Source: Rugalucina vietnamica (Eukaryota > Mollusca > Bivalvia > Lucinida > Lucinidae). From it: DNA of 64,000 nt. The stretch spans positions 14,361,548-14,425,547 of the forward strand of contig OZ024884.1 in the NCBI GenBank assembly GCA_964017185.1. The letters are read 5' to 3'. Made by a program: the position numbers and the translations under genes. Position 1 is the stretch's first letter. Every line of letters begins with the position of its first letter. Of the stretch, positions 12,752 to 22,351 are shown piece after piece. The notes under the pieces were generated by a model, which saw only the letters and a list, made by a program, of their open reading frames with translations, was not told the origin of the DNA and did no database searches.

Positions 12752-15700
12752 TCTTTTTTTTTTTTTTTTTTTTTTTTTGAAAGTGGTGTTTTAGCAATAG
12801 CTAATATCTAATAGAATCTGTGTAATTTAAAAACGCATTGTTGTGTTTGTAAATATGAAATGAACTATACTTCTGCGATTATAGTTTACGACCTGAATGT
12901 CCACATATACTGTTTGGTATATTATATATACTTAAGGAATAAAAATACGCAACAAACACTTTGGGTTACTGTAGGCTGGTTTTGTAATGTGAGACTTAAG
13001 TTGTAACTAATGTATAACATAACAGCAGTATCTAAACGTCAGATTACAACAGGTATAGTCACCATGTAGGTCAAGTATGCTTGATGGCGTGCGCATAACC
13101 TCTTCGACCCACATCAGCACACCCTTGAAACAAGACAAAGTCAAATTTTAAGCAAAACCAATTTTATTGCTTCCAATCCTGTTAACAGTGATTGCATAAG
13201 TAACCATTGACCCGTTGGTAGCATTATGTTATGCTTTGGGACGTTTAACGTCACCAACGTCAATACCAAAACAAACGCTTGGTGCCCATTGCTACACGAC
13301 CTGTGACGTCATTGTTGCTTGAATAGCTTGACATGTTGTCTCTTGGTTCGATAAATATTGTTTGAAGCATAAAAAGGCCCGCATCGAATAATCTATATGA
13401 CGTAAATTGATCATTATTCATTATTGTGCACTTTTTCATTCCGTTCACCAGTTTAAACGTAAAATGGGATGACACGCAAGTATTCAATGACCTCAATCTT
13501 TATTGCACATTATCAAGTCGACGTCAGACAACCAAATGTACACAAAATTTACATCTTCAGTATCGCCCCGACGTTTACATCACAAATTGTTTTTTTCCAT
13601 GGATTTGATGTTTTGACGTTAATCTTATCAATAAAATAACATTTTCTCATTTCATCACATTCTGGTGCTCTAATGTGGAAGTGTTCCTTTATGGATAAAG
13701 AATTCCGATTCTATTAAATATTTCACAAATCACTGCTTAGAATGGATGAAATGTGACAGTACATCTCTATAAGATAGCCACCTCATTTGTTGACTGATCA
13801 TTATTAGAAGTAGAAGTTATTATTATTATTAGTTCGTGAATTACTAATTTAAAGTATGGCTTCTAATAACAATGTTTAATGTCAAAGACTAAATGATATA
13901 AGAGATGGATTATGATTCACCTTATGATATGTATATATAAGTTTAATTTAGTTTCGGCATGTGAATGTCCGTTTTTCAGAAGTAATACTGAGAAGCTGCT
14001 TCTGGACTAGCGCAATATTATCTATGGCCCTTCTTCTCCCCCTGATTGTTTTTACTGGTTACATTTTATCATCTTTGGTACGGGTACAGCATCTTATCGT
14101 GGCATGCTAAGACATTCCATATATTTATTTTACATTCGGATCAGCGGTTTAGAAATGGCTGCCCTTCTCTTTGACTTTGTATCTGGCATACATATTGCTA
14201 TATGTTCGTATTTCTTATATATGCTTTGAAGACATTAATTCTGCTTGTGTCATTTCTTCAATTGTTAACTTAGTAGCCCAAGGAACTTGACGCATAAACC
14301 TAAATATACTTGTCACTTTCAACTTTGGAAACCTCAGTGGTTATTTGCAACCTCGAAACATTTTACTAAATAAATACAAATATTTACATTTTTATTGCAA
14401 TCGCCCTAGATGAAAGTATCTTTCTTGATGTTCTTCATTTTCCAATGAAAAACATTAAGTCACGTGATCTTGAGGCCACGCCTATGGGCAGGGCGACGTC
14501 AAAACCCATCCAGTGACGTTGTTTGTTTACTATTGTTGTCGTGACGTTGGTCACGTTTCGCCATGACGTTAGGCGCGAAAATTTGACGTTCTGGCTGCAC
14601 CAAAATTACGTTAAGTCGGATTTAATGTCAAATAACATGAAACTGAACGGTGATATGCGCAATTAAAAATCTGATACCTGATTGATAATATTAAATGTAA
14701 ATATAAGTATTGAAATTCAGATTTTAGCTTTCACTGGATGATGAAAAACATTAGCTGTTTTAATGTCTCCGAGAAGCCCTTCGGGCTTCACAGACATTAA
14801 AACAGCCTAATGTTTTTCATCATCCAGTGAAAGCTAAAATCTGAATTTCAATCCTTAAATATTTACATTTTTATTGCAATCGCCCTAGATGAAAGTTCTT
14901 CATTTCCCAATGAAAAACATTAAGTCATGTGATCTAGAGGCCACGCCTATTGACGGGGCGACGTCAAAACCTATCTAGTGACGTTGTTTGTTTACTCTTG
15001 TTATCGTGACGTTGGTCGCGTATCGCCATGACGTTAGGCGCGAAAATTTGACCTTTTGGCTGTTCCAAAATTACGTTAAGTGATATTTAATGTCCAATAA
15101 CGAAAATGAACGGTGATATGCGCAATTAAAAAATCTGATACTTGATTGATAATATAAAATGTAAATATAAGTATTGAAATTCAGATTTTAGCTTTCATTC
15201 GATGATGAAAAACATTAGCTGTTTTAATGTCTCCGAGAAGCCCTTCGGGCTTCACAGACATTGAAACAGCCTAATGTTTTTCATCATCCAGTGAAAGCTA
15301 AAATCTGAATTTCAATCCTTAAATACTATTTTTAAGTTCCAGAGACAGGTAACCTGTATGACTACATCAACCCAGGAGGTGAGGGCTATATCAACCCACT
15401 GGAGGAGGGCAAACATGTTTACTGGTATATTTAACAGATCTCAGGCGAGCATTTACAGGACCATTGGTCCTCTGGTTCTTATTTCTGATCAAAACATTGA
15501 AAGTCAAGTATATTTCTAAGTTCCAGAGATAGGTAACCTGTATGACTACATCAACCCACGAGGTGAGGGCTATATCAACCCTCTGGAGGAGGGCAAACCG
15601 AAGGATCAAACAAGCGACGCTAAAGATGATGGTTACCTACAACCTCAGTAAGTTTGTCGAGTTCTAGATATTTTTTTTTATTCAGTTTTACGTCCCTTTC

Positions 15701-18700
15701 AAGCTTTTTCACTCATATCGAGACGGATCAATCGGTAGGTGGGGCGAAAACCGGAGTACCCGGGGAAAAACCACCTGACACACCCGCAAGCAGAACTTGG
15801 CTTGTCCCACATGTGACTCGTGCCCCGAGCGAGGCGCGAACCCACATCGGTGAGATGATCGAATGATCAAGAGCACTGAAGTCAGCGACCTTAACCACTC
15901 GGCCACGGGGGCCGCCGAGTTCTAGATATGTCATTTATGTCATTTACCTACACTTACCACAAGCAGACGAACTCCTGCGATGTCAGTTATTCTTTTATAC
16001 TAATAATGATTCAGATAATAATGAAAATGCGTCCTATAATGCGCTTCCATCGCAGGAAAGGTAATAAAGCTTATTTCGTTACAAGCCTACTGATTAGAAA
16101 AGTTCAATATATGAGCCACCTCATGGGAAAACCAACAATTTGCATATGCGAAAACAAAGGCGCAGATCAGCTTCGCGGTAACCGCGAAGCTGATCAGCGC
16201 CTTTGTTTTCGCTTCACGGATAGTACAATCCCTCTACTTCCTAAATTCGAAATTTCATGCTTCTAGCTGTTTTCTGTTACTATGCAGTCCGGTTTGTATC
16301 GGGCCTGTTCGGAAACCACATTGTTGGTTTTCCCACAAGGTGGCTCATATATAACATACCTTTAATTCATTATGTAATGACATCTATTAACTTCAACAAA
16401 ATAACATGCGCGGATCCAGAAATTTTCATGAGAGGGGGTCCAACGAAAATGGTAATTTATGGTCACAGACAGGGGGGTCCAACTCCCAAAAAATCCCGAA
16501 ATTACCTTTTTTTAGGTAAAATTTTCAAATTCCAGGGGAGGGGGGGGGGTCCGGACCCCCGGTCCCCCCCCCCTCTGGATCCGCGCATGCTTCAACAAAA
16601 TAGGTCGAAACATTTTGTTTTCAGATCACCGAATGTAGTAGCAGAGCAATGGGAATATACAAGAGGCGATGAAAAAGTTGTTTATAAAAAAGTGGAGGTA
16701 ATATCAACATTTCAAACTCAGTAGGTCTAAGTATGTCCATTTACAATCTTGATATAACACCTGGTGCTGAAAATGTATTGTAAGAAAGTTAAGTTCAATA
16801 AATATGCGCGGCCCCCGTGGCCAAGCGGTTAAGAGCGCTGTTTCTTAATCACTCGATCATCTCACCGCTGTGTCTGGTGTGGGTTCGAGCCCGCATTGGT
16901 CACATGTGAGACAAGCCAAGTTCTGCTTCCGGATGTGCCGGGTGGTTTTTCTTGTGGTTCTCCCATTTTCGCCCACCTACTGATTGGCCCGTCTCATATG
17001 AGCTGAAATAATCTTGAAATGGACGGAAAACTGAATTTTTTAAAAAAGAAATAAATATGCATAATAAATGATATCCTTTTCAATGCATGTGTTGACCAAT
17101 GTGTTTATAAGCATATTTATTTATTCATTTTACTTTGTATTTGACATTATCACTCATACATTAAGAATGGGTATGCTGTGCATTTTTTTCCATTGAATAG
17201 TATGTGCCCATTCGTCTCAAAATGATAGTAAAGAACGTGTGAAGGCATGCTTCATGTTTTAACTCTTGTTTCCACTTTGTTTACAGGCACGTGGCATGGA
17301 GCAAATGGGTAAGATCATGGCACGCAACTATGGTTAAAAGGGGGTATTTTTGGCTTACATGGCCAGATCATCTTTCCATAATCACCACCATCAAACAATA
17401 CAGATGGCAAAGCGCTCATCAAAGTCTTGTATAGACTTCCACATCAGGAAAACATGTCCGTGCAATGAATACCCCCTTAAACCCCACTTTTATACAGTAA
17501 AACTGGGGTATGCAGGGGTATACCTATTTTTCTTATTTTTGCTCCAAAACATAGATTGTGTGTACCCACAATCTATGTTTTGAGCAAAAATAAGAAAAAA
17601 ATCAAAAATTTTCCTCTGAAAATTATCGATTTTGACCTGAAAAAATTACTCTATATCATATGGGCATGTTTTCGTAATGATGTATTTTCATGTTTACAAG
17701 GAAAAAGTCCCTAGACTTCCATGTATTTTCATGTTTACAAGGAAAAAGTCCCTAGACTTCCATGTATTTTCATGTTTACAAGGAAAAGGTCCATAGACTT
17801 CCATGTATTTTCATGTTTACAAGGAAAAGGTCCATAGACTTCCATGTATTTTCATGTTTACAAGAAAGAAACTTCATAGACGTCCATGTATTTTCATGTT
17901 TACAAGAAAATACTCCATAGACTTCCATGTGTTTTCATGTTTACAAGAAAAAATCCGGACTTCCATGTATTTGCATGTGTACAAGAAACTGAGTACTCGT
18001 AGAGGTAAAAAACCCCCACACAACCATTTAAAACACACCCATTTAAACGCGTTAACTAGACCAACATTTGTTGGTCTGAACAGCTTAAAGTTTTATTGAA
18101 TATCAAGAATGTGCATAAAAATCTGTATCCGTATGTCTTTACAGAGCCATACCTAAAAGGTTCATTGAAGATGCCAAGTTTGACTATGTCAGCTGCTGTA
18201 AGCCTGTTTACTTTCCTCCAATACTTCTAAACCTCATTGGAAGCCTTTTAAACAAGACCGTGCTTAACAGTTCTTATAAAAAAAACATAAGGTTATTTAT
18301 TTCTGGTCGTTTTAGTTCTAGTTAATACAGTGAATGGGACATGCCGTCATTGATCATGAAGCTTTTATCTATTCTCTGATGATTTAAAAATCTAGTTTGC
18401 AAAAACATGGTCACTTTGGTTATTTAGATATATAACTGTCTTAAACGTGAGGATAGCATAATCTACGTTGTTAGTGACACTCACTTTCTTGCTTTCGTTC
18501 CACTTTCAGCACCACACAGACACGGAGCAAAATGAAACTGATGGTATGCATTTATGTTTAAATCGTATGAAAACACAATTGCATGTCGGTGAATAAAATA
18601 TACTGTCTATCTCTCATTGACTGAAAAATTAAAATTCAAATTATTAGAATAATATAAAGGGTTTTGCAGACTCAAATGTTTAGGAAATGCATGTCTTTGT

Positions 18701-21593
18701 CTAAAAATAGATTGGGTTGAATATCCCTAATTTAGTGTTTAATCATTTTGTTAATTCATTTGAGATGCTTATGCACAGTGTCATTTAATATTTTAGCAGC
18801 TTCAGAAACTCAAGAGACGACGTAAGGTCCATAAAATCAAATACTTAAAGTAATTTATTATTACTCTCATCCAATGCAGCAATTCTTTTGTGCTGAAACT
18901 TTCATTAATGTCAGTACGGTCTTTTCTATTTTCTGTTTTTCTTTTGCTCCGGGTTTCAGTAAGTTTTTCGGCGCTCAGGGATCTCCATCGTCGGGCAGCT
19001 TGCTGAAATCTGTTGAGCCCTCGTTTATGATTCATCAGAGTGGTTATCATGATTTATTCGTTTGTCCTTGATGATTCATTGACTAGTTAGAGATTCACTA
19101 CGAGGACCGAACGACTAACTAAATGTTGTGAACCACTGCAGAAGATGAGGGTTAGGTTAGGCGCCTGTAAAACCGGTTTAAGCCCCTCCCCCGCCCTGTA
19201 ATTTATTACTGATCGTTCCAAGGCGATACTTCTGTTGTGGTTCTAATTGTTTTGTGTTTTGGAGTCGAATTTTTGTGCTGTTTGAGCCTTATGTACGTAT
19301 TCATATTTTAGTTCAGTTCGGGTAACTGAGTGGCCGCCTATTGGGGAATAGCTGCTCACTCGGATTGCGATATGTTTTCTTGGTATAAGTACCAAAGTGT
19401 AATTTTAGTTTTTTCCCACCCCTCGATTTATGGAGTGGGAATTTCTTTCTGATTGCGCCATTTCCTGATCATTGCCTACTGGTACCTTTTCTAGTACATG
19501 TTTTGTTGGCTCAAATCACGCTAGCTGAGTGACTACTTTTAGGGTCAAAACAAACTGGGTTTACTATAATGCTTTTTAGCTCACCTGAGCCGTCAGGCTC
19601 ACAAGGTGAGCTTATAGTATACCCATGCTCCGTCGTCCGTCCGTCCGTCCGTCGTCCGTCGTCCGTCCGTCCGTCCGTCCGTCGTCCACAATTTTCAAAG
19701 ATCTTCTTCTCTGAAACCGCTTGGCCAATCAAAGCCAAATTTTACATGAAGCATCTATGGGAAGGGGGAACCAATGTATATATAAATAATCCAGGTCACA
19801 TGACCAAGATGGCCGCCATGCCCATATATGGTAAAAACCCTTCAAAAATCTTCTTCTCCGGAACCACTGGACCGATTTCAACCAAACTTGGCATGAAGCA
19901 TCGATGACTCAAGCACTACAATGTGTATATAAATCATGACCTTGCGGTGACCTTGACCTATTTTACGGCAAGGTCAACATAGGTCGCCTTTGCATTTGAA
20001 TGGGAAAAATTGTTAAATTGTCATTTAAAGGAAAAATCTTGCAGAAAATGAGCAGTAGGACTGAATATTAATGATTCTGAAAAAAATTGGGCACCAGGGG
20101 CTCATCCGCCCTCACCCCGGGGCAATATACATGTATATTATCATAATATTCAAACATCTTCTTCTCTGAAACCGCTTGGCCAATCAAAGCCAAATTTTAC
20201 ATGAAGCATCTATGGGAAGGGGGAACCAATGTGTATATAAATAATTCAGGTCACATGACCAAGATGGCCGCCATGCCCATATATGGTAAAAACCCTTCAA
20301 AAATCTTCTTCTCCAGACCCGGAGGACCGATTTCAACAAAACTTGGCATGAAGCATTGATGGCTCAAGCACTACAATGTATATATAAATCATGACCCTGT
20401 GATGACCTTGACCTATTTTACGGCAAGGTCAACATAGGTCACCAATGCATTGGAATGGGGAAAACTTTTAAAATGTAATTTAAAGTGAAAGTCTTGCAGG
20501 AAATGGGAAGTAGGACTGAATATTAATGATTCTGAAAAAAAATTGGACCCCAGGGGCTCATGTGCCCCCACCCCGCGGCAATATACATGTATATTTCCAT
20601 AATATTCAAACGTCTTCTCCTCTGAAACCGCTTGGCCAATCAAAGCCAAATTTTTTGTGAAGCATCTATAGAATGGGTGAATCAATGTATATATAAATAA
20701 TCTAGGTCACATGACAAAGATGGCCGCCATGCCCATATATGGTAAAAACCCATCAAAAACCTTCTTCTCTGAAACCAATAGACTGATTTCAAGGAAACTT
20801 GGCATGAAGCATCGATGGCTAAAGTACTTTAATTTATATATAAATCAGGACCCTGTGATGACCTTGACCAAGTTTATGGCAAGGTCAACATGGGTTGCCT
20901 ATGCATTTGAATTGGGAAAACTGTTAAAATGTCATTTGAAGGGAAAAGCCAGCAGGAAATTGGCAAATGGACAGAATATTGAAGATTCAGAAAAAAGAAA
21001 ATGGCCCAAGGGCTTCATCTGCCCCTGCACTGGAATAAAATACCATAATATTCATACATGTTTATTGGTATATGCAGCAGGTGAGCGTTTACAGGACCAT
21101 TGGTCCTCTGGTTTTACAAGTCAAACGACTCACTGGATAGGGTCTGTACACAGCTACCCACGTCTTTAATAATATGTCTACTTAATTTTAAATACTCATA
21201 TTTCAGGTCGACCAAATCCTTCTGATTTACCAAGTATGAGTATCGAGGAAGTAAGCATTTAAGGTTTAGATTTTATATTGCGCGTGAAATTATGCATCCA
21301 GCATAACTGTAATAATACTCGTGGATTTTCAATTTAAGTCCATGAAAAAGACCAAACTTAAATAATGCACGACCTCTAAGGCGATGATTTATGTGTTAAT
21401 TCTTACTTGGTGTTATTTGGAGTAGGTAAGATATATATATATTTGTTGTTTTTGCTTTGCACTGGGTTTCCGTTTTGTCTTTCCCCTGGACCTTCAAATC
21501 ACATTTTTGTTTAAAATTATTTCTTTTTCAGATGCCCGAAATGACAGAAGGTTATGTAACAATGTCTGTGAATTCAGGTATGGCTATGTTTTG

Positions 21594-21685
<92 letters not shown>

Positions 21686-21936
21686 TTATCTGACTGTAAT
21701 ATATGAGAGATTAAAGCTTATCTGACTGCAATATATCTCTGTACTTGTGCAACAAACCTCTGCTGGATGACAAACACTAAGAAGAAAGCTCTTCATTTTC
21801 AGTTGCTGATTTCTGAAATACATTTGTTTTCTTTTGTTAGTACTTTACCGTGAAAGGTAGGCTATGGTTCGCTTATCTTTTTTCCTATGTATTAGGTGAA
21901 CTAACTTCTACTCCAGACATCGAAGAAGTGGATTAA
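5501..21936 (+). CDS. Ig-superfamily type I receptor with tyrosine-rich cytoplasmic tail (16 coding exons)
   Basis: I read the coding exons as 5501-5558, 5994-6299, 7400-7726, 9969-10274, 10569-10880, 11333-11665, 12108-12260, 12619-12660, 15527-15647, 16625-16697, 17287-17308, 18145-18197, 18510-18543, 21207-21250, 21532-21577 and 21896-21936. Every junction has AG/GT borders and the phases agree, giving 2271 nt (756 aa plus stop). Order: signal peptide (1-19), Ig domains at about 20-121, 122-230, 231-332, 333-436, a fifth Ig-like fold without the cysteine pair (437-547), TM helix (about 562-587), then a tail of about 160 aa. Tail tyrosines sit in YDYINP, GYINP, GYLQP, VVYKKV, YLKG and GYVTM contexts. 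By family knowledge, pYxN binds Grb2 SH2, YxxP binds Crk/Nck SH2 and YxxM binds PI3K p85. I see no canonical ITIM. It is probably a cell-surface adhesion or immune receptor; ligand unknown. Introns are packed with repeats. The exon model is mine and lacks transcript support. Confidence 0.85.
5994..6299 (+). CDS. Exon 2: Ig domain 1
   Basis: 306 nt, phase 1-1, acceptor ctttcag and donor GTAAGA. It encodes a V/I-type Ig fold: first cysteine in EIICPLS, tryptophan in KTYWTGP, and the DxGxYxC signature as DQGIYKC. Several N-x-S/T sequons are present, as expected for an extracellular domain. Confidence 0.9.
6551..6581. repeat. (GACA)n microsatellite
   Basis: About seven tandem tetranucleotides in the intron between Ig exons 1 and 2, next to a fragment of repeat X (about 6592-6760). 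Confidence 0.85.
6592..6760 (+). repeat. Repeat X fragment
   Basis: Matches the right part of X at 19340-19500 and 61570-61735 (GCTGCTCACTCGGCTTA, a TTTTTTCCCACCTCGG block, ending GTACCTTTTC). Confidence 0.7.
7400..7726 (+). CDS. Exon 3: Ig domain 2
   Basis: 327 nt, phase 1-1, acceptor ttcccag and donor GTAAGT. It begins VPPSSITIE. Core residues are the cysteine in LTLTCSADG, tryptophan in NITWARS and the second cysteine in VVLLCIVSH. The DxGxYxC motif is replaced by a looser YLDGVVLLC, as in C2-type domains. Confidence 0.9.
7792..9679. mobile_element. TIR element T, complete copy
   Basis: Starts GGGCCCAGAATTACAATC and ends with the inverse ATTGTAATTCTGGGCCC. Subterminal zones are rich in TTAAGTTAAGG-type words in both orientations. 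It is 1.9 kb with no transposase, and contains a tRNA-like SINE head (8066-8158) that is also at the same place in the copy at 26152-32475. It lies in the intron between Ig exons 2 and 3. A clean target duplication is not evident. Confidence 0.75.
8066..8158 (+). repeat. tRNA-derived SINE head within element T
   Basis: A-box-like TGGTGCAGTGGTTAACACG and B-box GTTCGATACC, spaced as in tRNA genes, followed by a T-rich stretch. No acceptor stem pairing, so not a tRNA gene. Shared by both T copies, so it entered before T spread. Confidence 0.65.
9969..10274 (+). CDS. Exon 4: Ig domain 3
   Basis: 306 nt, phase 1-1, acceptor tgtttcag and donor GTAAGT. Cysteines are in ATFSCEVYG and NTLRCFVHH. The usual core tryptophan is absent (ANVSLYL at that place). 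Rich in N-glycosylation sequons. The intron before it holds a complete copy of TIR element T (7792-9679). Confidence 0.88.
10569..10880 (+). CDS. Exon 5: Ig domain 4
   Basis: 312 nt, phase 1-1, acceptor ttttacag and donor GTAAAT. Starts YPPSVAVSS. Cysteine in LSIDCLVNS, tryptophan in FSLWQH, and a textbook DSGYYKC before the second half of the fold. Confidence 0.9.
10895..11010. repeat. Fragment of element T interior
   Basis: Resembles 8455-8560, 25385-25510 and 26945-27060 (AAAGCAGTGAACA, GGGCCATACCGCGG, CGTCAGTGAC words). Confidence 0.5.
11333..11665 (+). CDS. Exon 6: membrane-proximal Ig-like domain lacking cysteines
   Basis: 333 nt, phase 1-1, acceptor tttgtttag and donor GTAAGG. Starts DAPYVVDGH and ends with YGSYKIVIRNEIGS, which aligns with the GxYxCxxxNxxG end of an Ig fold but with I where the cysteine should be. 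The B-strand position (EVVLDV) also lacks its cysteine, so the disulfide is absent while the exon length and phase stay typical. Confidence 0.8.
12108..12260 (+). CDS. Exon 7: stalk and transmembrane helix
   Basis: 153 nt, phase 1-1. A Ser/Thr-rich stalk is followed by about 25 uninterrupted hydrophobic residues (VVAIVVGVVVPIVVIVAV and on) and then a basic stop-transfer CKFKQK, giving a single-pass type I topology. A short 42-nt exon follows at 12619-12660 (starts LPSPMPGGKRF). Confidence 0.88.
12718..12778. repeat. T-rich simple repeat
   Basis: Runs of T broken by single C. The intron from 12661 to 14380 otherwise shows nothing recognisable. Confidence 0.8.
14381..15324. repeat. About 470-bp MITE-like unit, tandemly duplicated, each ending in a long hairpin
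   Basis: Copy 1 about 14381-14859, copy 2 about 14860-15324. Each ends in a near-perfect inverted repeat of about 70 bp (first hairpin 14709-14852) with the apex AAGCCCTTCGGGCTT. Each also carries several TGACGTT / GACGTCA words. It ends about 18 bp before the duplicated tail exon of the receptor. Confidence 0.8.
15343..15378 (+). CDS. Alternative tail exon copy 1 (extra YDYINP module)
   Basis: Near-identical to the start of the exon at 15527. It has an acceptor (agttccag) and, 36 nt in, a GGTGAGG donor that would keep phase 1-1 and insert about 12 aa containing NLYDYINPG. Reading on past this donor ends in a stop inside the repeat fragment that replaces the rest of the copy. It is either a usable mini-exon or a decaying duplicate; sequence alone cannot decide. 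Confidence 0.5.
15414..15480 (+). repeat. Repeat A 3'-end fragment
   Basis: Contains TCTCAGGCGAGCATTTACAG and ACCATTGGTCCTCTGGTT, the typical 3' end. It replaces the second half of the first copy of the duplicated tail exon. Confidence 0.75.
15527..15647 (+). CDS. Exon 9: cytoplasmic docking-motif exon (intact copy)
   Basis: 121 nt, enters in phase 1, leaves in phase 2. It encodes NLYDYINP, GEGYINPLEE and DDGYLQP, three tyrosines in acidic surroundings with +2 Asn or +3 Pro. The following exons at 16625 (EYTRGDEKVVYKKVE), 17287 (ARGMEQMG), 18145 (EPYLKG), 18510, 21207 and 21532 (EGYVTMSVNS) extend the tail with more tyrosines and many acidic residues. Confidence 0.8.
15668..15920 (-). repeat. 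tRNA-derived SINE with bivalve-type conserved tail
   Basis: On the minus strand it begins GGCCCCCGTGGCCGAGTGG (Leu-tRNA-like A box), then a B-box-like GGGTTCGCGCC, then the tail block with ACAAGCCAAGTTCTGCTT and GGGACGTAAAACTG. About 250 bp. Family named by type (bivalve V/Meta-like SINE) from memory. Confidence 0.8.
16111..16349. mobile_element. MITE W copy
   Basis: Ends ATGAGCCACCTCATGGGAAA and the inverse TTTCCCACAAGGTGGCTCAT, with a central palindrome around AGCTTCGCGGTAACCGCG. Other copies at 23244, 25678, 38295, 50639 and about 54030. TA target duplication is supported by the 25678 copy. Confidence 0.85.
16405..16588. mobile_element. MITE P (CATGCGCGGATCCAGA ends)
   Basis: Terminal inverted repeats CATGCGCGGATCCAGA with G- and C-runs inside. 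Flanked by the direct repeat CTTCAACAAAATA on both sides. It ends 36 bp before the acceptor of the receptor exon at 16625. A second copy is at 26748-26936. Confidence 0.8.
16809..17056 (+). repeat. tRNA-derived SINE, full-length
   Basis: Head GCCCCCGTGGCCAAGCGG and B box GGTTCGAGCCC, then the same conserved tail (ACAAGCCAAGTTCTGCTT, GGCCCGTCTCATATGAGC) as at 15668, ending in an A-rich stretch. Confidence 0.85.
17442..17679 (+). mobile_element. MITE Y, compact copy (Y1)
   Basis: Ends CATCAGGAAAACATGTCC and inverse GGGCATGTTTTCGTAATG, with an inner palindrome (ACATAGATTGTG ... CACAATCTATGT). It lies inside the minisatellite 17676-17990, whose unit matches both flanks. Confidence 0.8.
17676..17990. 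repeat. About 41-bp minisatellite
   Basis: Seven to eight tandem units with TTTTCATGTTTACAAGGAAA and TAGACTTCCATG. In the intron before the exon at 18145. Confidence 0.85.
18797..18821 (+). CDS. Possible alternative micro-exon in the tail
   Basis: ttttag acceptor and GTAAGG donor bracket 25 nt that read ASETQETT in the phase left by the previous exon. Including it leaves phase 2, which meets a stop in the next exon (21207), so it would truncate the tail unless another exon restores phase. Skipping it keeps the full frame. Confidence 0.25.
18930..19505 (+). repeat. Repeat X copy
   Basis: Contains GGGATCTCCATCGTCGGGCA, GAGATTCACTACGAGGACCG, GTAAAACCGGTTTAAGCCC and ends near GTACCTTTTC. Same family as 49490-50100 (minus) and the split copy at 57390-61735. 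Non-coding; class unknown. Confidence 0.75.
19572..21114 (+). mobile_element. Repeat A, complete copy with three internal units
   Basis: Starts TTTTAGCTCACCTGAGC with a short hairpin, then a (CCGT/CGTC)n tract, then three tandem units of about 450 bp (from about 19695, 20156 and 20610), each with CTTCTTCTCTGAAACCGC, ATGACCAAGATGGCCGCC and TGACCTTGACC, and ends CTCAGGTGAGC-like ... ACCATTGGTCCTCTGGTT. Abundant in bivalves by recollection; class not assigned. Confidence 0.8.
21597..21681. repeat. (CA)n(GA)n microsatellite
   Basis: Compound microsatellite just after tail exon 15; a second (GA)n at 22001-22046 belongs to the duplicated segment holding the two terminal exons (about 21690-21995 and 22047-22320). 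Confidence 0.9.
21896..21936 (+). CDS. Last coding exon, copy 1
   Basis: Acceptor tgtattag, then GELTSTPDIEEVD and a TAA stop at 21934-21936, in the phase left by exon 15. It belongs to a roughly 300-bp tandem duplication with the copy at 22193. Confidence 0.75.
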
Positions 21937-21999
21937 TGAACCCATTGAGGAGAATAATATATCCCGCCCGAAAGTCGTCGTTCGGATGAGTCTAATAGC

Positions 22000-22049
<50 letters not shown>

Positions 22050-22192
22050 AAATGTACATGTGCAACAAACCCCTACTAGGTGACAAACAGAGATCTCTTC
22101 ATCTTGCTGATTTCTGAAATACATTTTTGTTGGTCCTTTACGATGAAAGGTAGGCTATGGTTTGCTTATCTTTTTTTCCCCCTATGTTTTAG

Positions 22193-22233
22193 GTGGCCCA
22201 ACTTCTACTCCAGACATTGAAGAAGTGGATTAA
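22193..22233 (+). CDS. Last coding exon, copy 2 (alternative terminal exon)
   Basis: Acceptor ttttag, then GGPTSTPDIEEVD and TAA at 22231-22233. Same length and phase as copy 1, differing only near the start. It lies nearer the AATAAA at 22346-22351, so it may be the used 3' end, or both may be used. Confidence 0.65.
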
Positions 22234-22345
22234 TGAGCCCATTGAGGAGAATAATATATCCCGCCGGAAAGTCGTCATTCGGATGAGTCTAGCTTCGTTT
22301 ATGGAATATCGGCAGAGACTCTTGTGTATTAAGTAGGCAAGATGA

Positions 22346-22351
22346 AATAAA
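22346..22351 (+). promoter_or_regulatory. Candidate poly(A) signal of the Ig receptor gene
   Basis: AATAAA about 115 bp after the second terminal stop codon, in an A-rich 3' flank. The position suits a 3' UTR end; not proven. Confidence 0.5.

Noticed and set aside
21457-21725. Open frames with HTHTHT / ERERER runs
   Set aside because: Translation of the (CA)n(GA)n microsatellite; only 21532-21577 is a credible exon.
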